A stretch of DNA of 7,981 nt from Candidatus Saccharibacteria bacterium UBA2112 (GTDB taxonomy: Bacteria; Patescibacteriota; Saccharimonadia; Saccharimonadales; Saccharimonadaceae). The notes beneath the pieces are model-generated. The model did no database searches. It had not been told where the DNA came from and saw only the letters and a program-made list of their open reading frames with translations. Shown here in pieces: positions 1 through 6,291 of this stretch (position 1 is its first letter; every line of letters begins with the position of its first letter). Both the position numbers and the translations under genes were made by a program. The stretch covers positions 1 through 7,981 of the forward strand of contig DCYK01000039.1 in the NCBI GenBank assembly GCA_002331045.1, in the 5' to 3' direction.

Positions 1-1
1 C

Positions 2-487
2 TCATGGTATGACGAGAAGAATGCCCAAAAAGCTACTAAGCTAACCTTTGATAAGGTATCAAAGAAGAAGGCGACCGAATGCACTCCACCCGGTGCACGA
101 ACCGAGGTGTCAGTACTGAAATCAACAGACCCTGAAACGAAAAAGACAGTCTACCTTGCACCGAGTGGTTATAAACCAAACAGCGAAGATGATGTGCATA
201 AATGTGGCGATCCCCTGCCAAACGCGGGAATCAGTATTGATGGCGATGACTCACCATACACAATTAATGTAACCGTCACTAAAGGCAAGGGCAAACTGAC
301 AAAGATGACGGTGAGTGTTAACGGCAAGACGGTGAATGCAAAGCAAATCAACAAATCTGGCCTATACTCTATTACCTATTCACCCGGAAATGATAATCCA
401 TTCACGGTTAAAGTAGTAGTTGAGGATGATCTATACTATAGCAACACCATCACGAAGAAGTACGAGCCAGCTCCAAGTTCTTCTTAG
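2..487 (+). CDS. C-terminal part of a probable penicillin-binding protein (5' end outside window)
   Basis: The frame is open from the window edge, so the gene starts upstream; the GTG at 107 is an internal valine codon rather than a start. The 161 visible residues end at a TAG followed at once by a second in-frame TAG. The first part (SWYDEKNAQK, then TFDKVSKKKATECTP) resembles the segment that follows the transpeptidase domain in class A penicillin-binding proteins of Saccharibacteria-like bacteria, as I recall it. The rest, from about residue 80 on, alternates short hydrophobic beta-strand-like runs (YTINVTVTKG, MTVSVNGKTV, FTVKVVVEDD), which suggests an Ig-like or FN3-like extracellular beta-sandwich, and it ends in a Pro/Ser-rich tail. 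No catalytic motif (SxxK, SxN, KTG) lies in the visible part, so the assignment rests on tail resemblance only. The alternative is another secreted protein with an Ig-like C-terminus. The gene converges on the PIN-TRAM gene, with 18 bp between the stops. Confidence 0.6.
   Translation, partial: SWYDEKNAQKATKLTFDKVSKKKATECTPPGARTEVSVLKSTDPETKKTVYLAPSGYKPNSEDDVHKCGDPLPNAGISIDGDDSPYTINVTVTKGKGKLTKMTVSVNGKTVNAKQINKSGLYSITYSPGNDNPFTVKVVVEDDLYYSNTITKKYEPAPSSS
455..485. terminator. Possible bidirectional hairpin at the convergent gene ends
   Basis: AAGAAGTAC (455-463) can pair with GTTCTTCTT (477-485) with one T-T mismatch. An inner GAG/CTC stem (464-466 with 471-473) has a 4-base loop, and CAA is bulged. 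It lies in the last codons of the + strand gene and just past the stop of the - strand PIN-TRAM gene, where either transcript could end. There is no U-tract on either side and the stem is mostly A-T, so it is at best a weak terminator or a 3'-end stabiliser. The Lys-Lys and Ser-Ser codons of the + strand gene could produce this pairing by chance. Confidence 0.2.
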
Positions 488-505
488 TAGAGCAGCGTAA
501 TTACC

Positions 506-1348
506 CTATCGATTTGCAAGGCGCACCAAAGTATCCTCTCGTGACTCTGGTTGATGAGCTTTCTTTTGTCGATTTTTGTATGAGCGCTGCTCTTCCTTGC
601 CGTTCTTCTTTGCTTGAGATTTTTTTCCCGGCAAACCATGGACGTTGCCCCGATTTACTTCCACCTTTTTTGCAAACATCATTTTTCCAGCAGCTGTTTG
701 TAAACTACGAATAAATTCTATTTCTACTTTTTGCCCAATATACTTTGATGCTTGCTCAACAACCACCATAGTCCCGTCTTCTAGATAGCCCACGCCCTGG
801 TGGTTATCTTGACCTTTTTGCACAATTTCAATCGTCATCTTTTCGCCAGGCAGGTATGCCATACGTAAATTCTTTGCTAATTCGTTCACATTACACACCC
901 GAATATCTTCAACGGCAGCTACTTTATTGAGATTGTAATCGATCGTACATACCGCACCGCCATATTGTTTTGCAAGCTTCAGTAAACGTTCGTCCACGCC
1001 CTCTTCTGCCTTGCTCCCATCCTGAAAGAGCTCCACGTCAATGCCATCTATTCCCTGTAACTGCTTGGCTATATCAAGTCCGTGGCGGGCTTTGGCTCGC
1101 TTATCATTATCAGCATTATCTGCCATAAATTGTAGTTCACCTATAACGCTTCGTGGTATAGCAAGTGTACCAGCAATAAATCCCGACTCAGCGATAGCAA
1201 TAATGCGACCGTCAATCAAGACTGATGTATCAACAAAGATATAGTTCTTTTTACTTTGTACATTCCGGGGAAGTTTCGCAACAAGATATGTTACCTCCCC
1301 AAGCAATACTAAAAGTACTGCGGTAATTATAAGTTGTTCTGTTTCCAT
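506..1348 (-). CDS. YacL-like PIN-TRAM domain membrane protein (putative nuclease)
   Basis: This 280-residue protein has one hydrophobic segment (residues 6-24) followed by a PIN nuclease domain (about 36-160). The acidic metal-binding residues expected for PIN enzymes are visible: D40 in FVDTSVLIDGRI, E71 in SVIGELQFMAD, D119 in VDERLLKLA and D137 in TIDYNLNKVA. A TRAM domain (about 162-230, starting near LRMAYLPGEKM) follows, a small beta-barrel known to bind RNA. A very basic tail (about 240-272, rich in Lys, Arg and Gln) may add nucleic-acid binding. B. subtilis YacL has the same PIN-TRAM order behind four membrane helices; here only one remains. The ATG at 1348 is supported by AAAGGA (1355-1360), 6 bases upstream. 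The gene starts 18 bp after radA and is probably the last of the clpC operon. The in vivo substrate is unknown; the active-site residues argue for a metal-dependent RNase or nuclease. Confidence 0.9.
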   Translation of the reverse strand: METEQLIITAVLLVLLGEVTYLVAKLPRNVQSKKNYIFVDTSVLIDGRIIAIAESGFIAGTLAIPRSVIGELQFMADNADNDKRAKARHGLDIAKQLQGIDGIDVELFQDGSKAEEGVDERLLKLAKQYGGAVCTIDYNLNKVAAVEDIRVCNVNELAKNLRMAYLPGEKMTIEIVQKGQDNHQGVGYLEDGTMVVVEQASKYIGQKVEIEFIRSLQTAAGKMMFAKKVEVNRGNVHGLPGKKSQAKKNGKEEQRSYKNRQKKAHQPESREDTLVRLANR

Positions 1349-1354
1349 TATTTT

Positions 1355-1360
1355 TCCTTT
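1355..1360 (-). promoter_or_regulatory. Ribosome binding site of the PIN-TRAM gene
   Basis: AAAGGA on the - strand lies 6 bases before the ATG at 1348, inside the 18-bp gap after the radA stop. It fixes the start codon of the PIN-TRAM gene. Confidence 0.7.
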
Positions 1361-1366
1361 GCTTTC

Positions 1367-2716
1367 TTATTTTTGCAAATAGTCAATCAACGCCTGTCGC
1401 AAATCTTTTACGCCTGTCACAAACGAGTCCTTTTTGGGTGGCGCTGGAGCGATAGCCTTGGTAAAACCAAGCTTCTTTGCCTCATCGAGACGCTTTTGTG
1501 CAGCGCGTGCCGAGCGAACCTCACCGCCAAGTCCAACCTCACCAAATACGACGATACCGTCATCGAGTCGTCGACCTGCCGCCGCACTAGCAATTGCCAT
1601 GCAAACCGCCAAATCAGCCGCAGGATCACCTAGTTTTAATCCACCAACTACATTAATATAGATATCTTTATCCGATAAATTCAGTTTTGTTCGTCGCTCA
1701 AGTACGGCGATGAGCAAGTTAAGTCGGTTAAGATCGAACCCACTGGCTGTACGCTTAGGATACCCGAAATTGGTCGGATTGACAAGTGCCTGAATCTCAA
1801 CCAGTAGCGGTCTCGTGCCTTCTAGTGTCGCCAACACCACTGACCCATCTGCATTTTGTCGTTCAGCGAGTAACGCCGCTGATGGATTTTCAACAACCTC
1901 CAAGCCCTTTTCACCCATTTCAAATATCGCCGCTTCACTCGTTGAGCCATAGCGATTTTTGATTGCACGTACTACCTTGAAACCTCCATAGCGATCACCT
2001 TCAAACTGCAGCACAACATCTACCAAATGTTCAAGTACTTTCGGTCCGGCAATTGAACCCTCCTTGGTAACATGCCCCACTAATACAACTGCTGTTCCCG
2101 AGGCTTTAGCTGCCTGTATAATGACATTACTACTATTCGTAATCTGACTGACGCTCCCTGGTGCCGATGCAATCTCGCCAAGAGTCAACGTTTGCACCGA
2201 GTCGACAACTACAAGCTTGTAGTCTTTCGTTCGAATCGTCGCAGCAATGTCATCAGCGCTTGTGCTAGCTGCAAAATGCAGCGAACTCTCACTACTAGAC
2301 CCCAGCCGTTCTGCACGTTGCTTAACCTGGCCGGCTGATTCTTCACCGCTAACATATAGCACCTGCTCGCTCTTTGCTACATGTGTCACCACCTGTAGTA
2401 GTAGTGTGCTCTTGCCGATACCTGGCTGCCCAGCCAAAAGGATGACTCCGCCGTACAAGATTCCGCCACCGAGTACTGTATCAAGGTCACCGATACCTGT
2501 TGCACAACGCACAGATGCATCATTCGATTCAATTGTACTCATCGTCTGCGATGCGAGAACATTACCACTGCTACGCGCGACAGCAGATTTACCCGAACCC
2601 GTCGGCACCTGCTCGACCAAACTATTCCACTCACCGCAATTATCGCACTTTCCTGTCCATTTTGAGTGGTGCGCCCCACATTGTTGACAGACAAACGTCG
2701 TTCTTAGCTTTGCCAT
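1367..2716 (-). CDS. radA: DNA repair protein RadA (Sms)
   Basis: RadA is a RecA-like ATPase and branch-migration helicase that processes recombination intermediates with RecA. At 449 residues it has the usual family length and every landmark: an N-terminal four-cysteine zinc finger (C10, C13, C24, C27), a RecA core with Walker A GQPGIGKST (96-104) and Walker B LVVVDS (168-173), the RadA-specific KNRYGS motif (253-258), and a C-terminal Lon-protease-like domain (about 280-449). Nothing is missing. It starts 9 bp after the stop of the metallopeptidase-like gene and is followed after 18 bp by the PIN-TRAM gene, so it probably shares the clpC transcript. No Shine-Dalgarno sequence precedes the ATG; a TATAAT lies there instead (2725-2730). 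In Firmicutes radA also directly follows clpC. Confidence 0.98.
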   Translation of the reverse strand: MAKLRTTFVCQQCGAHHSKWTGKCDNCGEWNSLVEQVPTGSGKSAVARSSGNVLASQTMSTIESNDASVRCATGIGDLDTVLGGGILYGGVILLAGQPGIGKSTLLLQVVTHVAKSEQVLYVSGEESAGQVKQRAERLGSSSESSLHFAASTSADDIAATIRTKDYKLVVVDSVQTLTLGEIASAPGSVSQITNSSNVIIQAAKASGTAVVLVGHVTKEGSIAGPKVLEHLVDVVLQFEGDRYGGFKVVRAIKNRYGSTSEAAIFEMGEKGLEVVENPSAALLAERQNADGSVVLATLEGTRPLLVEIQALVNPTNFGYPKRTASGFDLNRLNLLIAVLERRTKLNLSDKDIYINVVGGLKLGDPAADLAVCMAIASAAAGRRLDDGIVVFGEVGLGGEVRSARAAQKRLDEAKKLGFTKAIAPAPPKKDSFVTGVKDLRQALIDYLQK

Positions 2717-2724
2717 ATATACTT

Positions 2725-2730
2725 ATTATA
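2725..2730 (-). promoter_or_regulatory. Possible internal -10 element for radA (leaderless start)
   Basis: A perfect TATAAT on the - strand overlaps the stop of the upstream gene and ends 8 bases before the radA ATG. Transcription from it would begin at or next to the ATG, giving a leaderless mRNA, which would fit the missing Shine-Dalgarno. No -35 hexamer lies at 16-18 bp. A TTGACA exists but 24 bp upstream, which is too far. The hexamer could simply reflect the GTA-TAA-TAA codons at the gene end. Confidence 0.3.
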
Positions 2731-3736
2731 CACTCGGCGCTGGAGCGAGTGAGCTGTCAATGCTTTCGTAGAGTTCATTCGATTCCGTAATAATGTTATT
2801 GTGCTCTCGTATCAATCCATTATACCGATTAACCATCGCATTAATTTCTGTACGTTCATCTTTTAACTTATCGGCGCGCGCCAAAAGTGCCTGGCGCTCA
2901 GTATTAAACGTTGACGGTGAGTCAAACGCACCACTCTCGGCACGTCGATTAAAATCCTGAATATCCCTATCAAGTTGATTCGTTGAGCTCACATAGTTTG
3001 CTTTTGCCTGATTAATTTGGCTTGCTAGTGCCTCAATAGTCACCACTAGTTGTGCCGCTCGTTCTTCCAGGCGCCGAAACTCTTGCTTATACCCCTTATA
3101 GAGCGAAAGAACCGTCGAGCGATCAAAGTATCGACTATAGTGCTCTTCTAGTTCACTATCGATGGCAGCAACTTCAGTCCCAATAATCGAGTGGAGTTCG
3201 TTGTAACGCTCACCAGGTTCCGTCCGTGCATAAAAGTCCATTCGCTCAGCAAAATCTTTATCGTTCTCCAATTTTACGGCTTCTTTCTCCAGTAATCGAT
3301 GTAGCGCTTCTTTCTCTTCATCTGATAATCGCTGATACACTACATGCAGCATCTCGTGCACAGCCGTGACCTCTTTGATACCCTCTAGTCGATCATCTGT
3401 AATGTCGTAAATGTATATTCGATTGTTTACATAACAGCCCAGGATCGCAGTGTTCTGCTCTTTACGATCACAGCGCGTATCAAAAGTCTGTGTGCCATCC
3501 AACACAGGTTGTGCTGCGTAAAACGCAAACTTTCCTTCATCCGTCAGGTCCGCACCTGCCGTTATAGAGCTAATCGAGGCTGACGGTGTGTATGTTTGGT
3601 AGTTGACCCAATCCAATAAATACTGGAAATGTAACCATACAAACAAACTGGCACTCAGCGCAATAATGCTCAGTAGCAGACCGCCAAGACGACGTCGCTT
3701 AGTAGGCTGGCTGTTCTGCGGTGACATTGATCGCAA
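2726..3736 (-). CDS. Membrane-anchored HExxH metallopeptidase-like protein with coiled-coil C-terminus
   Basis: I do not recognise a named family. The 336-residue protein begins with a basic stretch (KRRR, 13-16) and one membrane helix (about 19-37), predicting an N-in, C-out anchor with the rest outside the cytoplasm. The extracytoplasmic domain contains HEMLH (127-131) in a helix-like context (VTAVHEMLHVVYQRL), the HExxH zinc site of zincin peptidases. A third ligand could be E180 in NELHS, reminiscent of gluzincins, or E188. C89 and C101 could form a disulfide. Residues about 211-265 and 276-327 look like two long charged coiled-coil helices. The frame opens at TTG (3736), with AAAGG 6 bases upstream; the in-frame ATG at 3727 is the alternative but its spacing is 15. 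The gene overlaps clpC by 38 bp, implying coupled expression. A role in envelope protein quality control or wall turnover is inference. It could also be a catalytically inactive scaffold. Confidence 0.75.
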   Translation of the reverse strand: MRSMSPQNSQPTKRRRLGGLLLSIIALSASLFVWLHFQYLLDWVNYQTYTPSASISSITAGADLTDEGKFAFYAAQPVLDGTQTFDTRCDRKEQNTAILGCYVNNRIYIYDITDDRLEGIKEVTAVHEMLHVVYQRLSDEEKEALHRLLEKEAVKLENDKDFAERMDFYARTEPGERYNELHSIIGTEVAAIDSELEEHYSRYFDRSTVLSLYKGYKQEFRRLEERAAQLVVTIEALASQINQAKANYVSSTNQLDRDIQDFNRRAESGAFDSPSTFNTERQALLARADKLKDERTEINAMVNRYNGLIREHNNIITESNELYESIDSSLAPAPSV

Positions 3737-6191
3737 GTTGCCCCTTTCGTGCTGTAACGGTTAGCACGCTACCTCGTTCATATTCTTCGTTGAGAATGCC
3801 CTCAGCAAGACGATGCTCTAATTCATTTTGAATGACGCGACGGAGCGGACGTGCACCAAATTTTTCGTCATAGCCTTGTTTAATCAGGAGACGCTTTGCT
3901 GGTGATTTGATAACAAGGTGCAATCCCTTTTGTACCAAGCGTGCCTGCAGCTCTTCGATCAGATTATCGAATATCTTACTGATCTCCTTTGGTGTCAGAG
4001 CACGAAACACAACGATACCGTCAAATCGATTGATAAGTTCTGGACGCATATACTTATCAAGTGCTTCACGGGCTGCTGCGGCGTTCTCGTCGTGTAACTC
4101 ATCAAGCTTTTTCTCATCACGAGCAGATGTGGTATGAAAACCAAGCGATGACTCTTTCATCATACGTTCAGCCCCAAGATTACTTGTGAGAATAATGATC
4201 GTATTTGTAAAATCAATTTCGCGACCCTTTGCGTCTGTTAGTTTGCCATCCTCGAGCAACTGTAAGAGCATATGAAAAACATCAGGATGCGCTTTTTCTA
4301 CTTCGTCGAACAGCACGACACTGTACGGCTGACGGCGTATTTTATCCGTCAGTTTACCATCATCATCGTACCCTACGTAGCCTGCCGGTGCACCAACCAA
4401 ACGACTAGTCGTATGCTTTTCGCCAAATTCACTCATATCGATCTTGACTAGTGCTTCATCACTACCAAACACCTCCCGAGCAATGACACGCGCTAGCTCT
4501 GTCTTGCCAACCCCAGTCGGACCCATAAAGACAAATGAACCAATAGGACGCTTATGACTTGCAACACCACTACGACTGCGACGGATTGCCCGCGAGACCG
4601 TCGCAATAGCCTCTTCTTGCCCAATAATATGCTTGCCAAGATGCTTCTCAAGCTTTTTCAGAAGTTTGATTTCTGACTTTTGCAGCCGCTCGACAGGAAT
4701 ACCGGTCATCGTCGCAACAGCTCGTGCAATATCATCGTCACTTAAAATAACTGGGGATTTCTCCTTATCGCGTTGCTTCAGTTCAGACAACTTTTCGCTC
4801 AATTGGCTAATGCGAGTTTTATACAAAGCGGCCCGTTCATAGTCTTCAGCCGTTACCGCTTCATCCATCTTTTCATTCAAGTTATTAAGCTGCTTCGTGT
4901 AGTCACGCACCTTACTAGGTTTATGGCTATGACGCACTCTCACGAGCGCAGCAGCTTCATCAATAACATCAATGGCTTTGTCTGGCATAAACCGTTCACT
5001 CACGTAACGATCTGCCATATAGACTGCACTCTCAATAACTTCATCATCGATCGTAACAGCATGATGTTTTTCGTAATACGACTTTAATCCCTTCAAGATA
5101 GCTGTCGTATCCTTGAGTGTTGGCTCCTTGACGATAATCGACTGGAAGCGGCGTTCGAGTGCGCTATCTTTCTCGATGTGTTTTCGGTATTCTTCCAGGG
5201 TCGTCGCACCAATCATGTGTAGCTCACCGCGGGCAAGCGCAGGTTTAAGCATATTCGCCGCATCAAGCGCCCCTTCAGCTGCACCAGCACCAGCTATTAA
5301 ATGAAGCTCGTCAATAAAAACAATAACGTTTTTTTGCCTTTTCAGTTCATCAATTACCTTTTTTAAACGCTCCTCGAACTCACCGCGGTACTTTGTTCCA
5401 GCGATCATTGCGGCCATATCCAACTGAATCACGCGCCGATCTAGCAGATGATCAGGCACATCCTCGCGAGCAATGCGCTGAGCCAAGCCTTCAACAACCG
5501 CCGTTTTGCCAACACCAGGCTCACCAATCAACACTGGATTATTCTTGGTGCGACGACTAAGGATTGTCACCAACCGCTCTTGCTGCTTGTCGCGACCAAT
5601 CACAGGGTCAAGTTCGCCCGTCTTTGCTTTGGCGGTCAAATCCGTACCATAGACTTCCAGAATTCCGCCTTTTTTCTTGCGTGCCGTCTTCAGGGACGCC
5701 TCGTTCAGTGATTGATGGTAATCGCTAGACTGCCGATCAAAAAACTCTTCTAACTCTGCTGTCACTGTCGCAATATCAACACTCATATCCCGCAGTAACA
5801 CCGTCGCACGAGCGTTCTTTTGGCTCAGAATACTATAGAGAATGTGTTCAGTTCCGAGATAATCTTGATGAAACTCTTGTGCGATGTCCCAACTCATCTT
5901 GAGTGTTAGCTTTGCCGTTTCAGACAAGCCCTTCGAACCTGTGCTCACCACTAAATTTCGCGGTGTCAAATTCAATGCCATTTCAGCACGATCAAGCGTC
6001 ACTCCGCTATCTGCCAGTACTTTTGCCGCTACCGAGGAGCCCTGCGCCAAAACACCGAGGAGTAGGTGTTCCGTACCAACATATGCGCTACCATAACCGC
6101 GAGCAATTGCATCGGCATGCTGCAAGCTAGTACGGGCATTATCCGTTAAGTGAGTGACAAAATCTTGAAATTCATCAGGCATACTACTCAT
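3699..6191 (-). CDS. clpC: ATP-dependent Clp protease ATPase subunit ClpC
   Basis: ClpC is a hexameric AAA+ unfoldase that threads proteins into the ClpP protease. The 830 residues show two N-terminal Clp-N repeats (about 5-150), the first ATPase domain with Walker A GEPGVGKT (223-230), Walker B ending VFIDE (291-295) and pore-loop tyrosine Y268, a middle region with a UVR-type motif (about 430-465) typical of ClpC/ClpE, and the second ATPase domain with Walker A GPTGVGKT (557-564), Walker B VLFDE (626-630) and pore loop around Y605. LGF (683-685) sits where Clp ATPases carry the ClpP-docking loop, so ClpP partnership is expected; this also separates it from ClpB. The middle domain is too short for ClpB. 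The ATG at 6191 is chosen because GGAGG (6202-6206) lies 10 bases upstream; M4 is a weaker alternative. It is first in a four-gene run under a CIRCE operator. No mcsA or mcsB adaptor gene is adjacent. Confidence 0.97.
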   Translation of the reverse strand: MSSMPDEFQDFVTHLTDNARTSLQHADAIARGYGSAYVGTEHLLLGVLAQGSSVAAKVLADSGVTLDRAEMALNLTPRNLVVSTGSKGLSETAKLTLKMSWDIAQEFHQDYLGTEHILYSILSQKNARATVLLRDMSVDIATVTAELEEFFDRQSSDYHQSLNEASLKTARKKKGGILEVYGTDLTAKAKTGELDPVIGRDKQQERLVTILSRRTKNNPVLIGEPGVGKTAVVEGLAQRIAREDVPDHLLDRRVIQLDMAAMIAGTKYRGEFEERLKKVIDELKRQKNVIVFIDELHLIAGAGAAEGALDAANMLKPALARGELHMIGATTLEEYRKHIEKDSALERRFQSIIVKEPTLKDTTAILKGLKSYYEKHHAVTIDDEVIESAVYMADRYVSERFMPDKAIDVIDEAAALVRVRHSHKPSKVRDYTKQLNNLNEKMDEAVTAEDYERAALYKTRISQLSEKLSELKQRDKEKSPVILSDDDIARAVATMTGIPVERLQKSEIKLLKKLEKHLGKHIIGQEEAIATVSRAIRRSRSGVASHKRPIGSFVFMGPTGVGKTELARVIAREVFGSDEALVKIDMSEFGEKHTTSRLVGAPAGYVGYDDDGKLTDKIRRQPYSVVLFDEVEKAHPDVFHMLLQLLEDGKLTDAKGREIDFTNTIIILTSNLGAERMMKESSLGFHTTSARDEKKLDELHDENAAAAREALDKYMRPELINRFDGIVVFRALTPKEISKIFDNLIEELQARLVQKGLHLVIKSPAKRLLIKQGYDEKFGARPLRRVIQNELEHRLAEGILNEEYERGSVLTVTARKGQLAINVTAEQPAY

Positions 6192-6201
6192 TATTATCCG
6201 T

Positions 6202-6206
6202 CCTCC
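6202..6206 (-). promoter_or_regulatory. Ribosome binding site of clpC
   Basis: A full GGAGG on the - strand lies 10 bases before the ATG at 6191. It is the strongest Shine-Dalgarno in the window and favours this start over the in-frame ATG three codons on. Confidence 0.8.
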
Positions 6207-6242
6207 AATGACTCAGCGCAAGCGTTTTGTTTATTTACCAAG

Positions 6243-6260
6243 TCATACTCTAGTGTATGA
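6243..6260. promoter_or_regulatory. 18-bp near-perfect palindrome over the clpC -10 and start site
   Basis: TCATACTCTAGTGTATGA pairs with its own reverse complement at 8 of 9 position pairs. It covers the -10 hexamer (6252-6257) and the predicted transcription start near 6245, so a dimeric regulator bound here would block the promoter. It does not match CIRCE or the CtsR heptad repeat. It may be a second operator, an early mRNA hairpin, or chance. Confidence 0.3.
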
Positions 6261-6280
6261 AAAATTAGCACTCACGTCAA
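6252..6280 (-). promoter_or_regulatory. Sigma70-type promoter of the clpC operon
   Basis: Reading the - strand, TTGACG (6280-6275; five of six consensus bases) is followed by a 17-bp spacer and TACACT (6257-6252; four of six). Transcription would start near 6245, leaving a leader of roughly 50-55 bases with the GGAGG ribosome site near its end. The -35 hexamer sits in the 9-bp loop of CIRCE and the downstream CIRCE arm fills part of the spacer, so repressor and RNA polymerase cannot bind together. This geometry supports both calls. Confidence 0.75.
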
Positions 6281-6291
6281 GCGAGTGCTAA
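6265..6291. promoter_or_regulatory. CIRCE operator (HrcA binding site)
   Basis: TTAGCACTC, nine bases, then GAGTGCTAA: an exact match to the CIRCE consensus on both arms and in spacing. In bacteria CIRCE is bound by the heat-shock repressor HrcA, whose activity depends on GroEL. CIRCE is best known upstream of groESL and hrcA-grpE-dnaK; here it precedes clpC. The arm distal to clpC also encodes the last residues of the alpha/beta hydrolase (LALA), and the TGA stop lies in the loop, so operator and coding sequence are superimposed. On the - strand the inverted repeat is followed by TTTTT and might also act as a terminator for the nusA-hydrolase transcript. Confidence 0.97.

Noticed and set aside
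107..487. Separate small gene starting at GTG 107
   Set aside because: The same frame is open back to the window edge with protein-like sequence, and no ribosome site precedes the GTG.
2247..2687. 146-aa open frame on the + strand opposite radA
   Set aside because: It lies antisense to the zinc-finger and ATPase part of a clearly conserved radA and has low-complexity Ser/Pro/Leu composition typical of a shadow frame.
2755..2760. TTGACA on the - strand as a -35 for radA
   Set aside because: It is 24 bp from TATAAT; a usable spacer is about 16-18 bp.
4773..5087. 104-aa open frame on the + strand opposite clpC
   Set aside because: It overlaps the conserved clpC middle region and resembles no protein I know.
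6192..6264. CtsR operator upstream of clpC
   Set aside because: No tandem GGTCAAA-like heptads are present; GGTAAAT alone is too weak. CIRCE explains the control better.
6277..6279. TGA as glycine (genetic code 25, as in Gracilibacteria/Absconditabacteria)
   Set aside because: The only TGA at a gene end is this one; read-through would add just four residues before TAA. None of the conserved proteins needs an internal TGA, so the standard code is simpler, though one stop cannot prove it.
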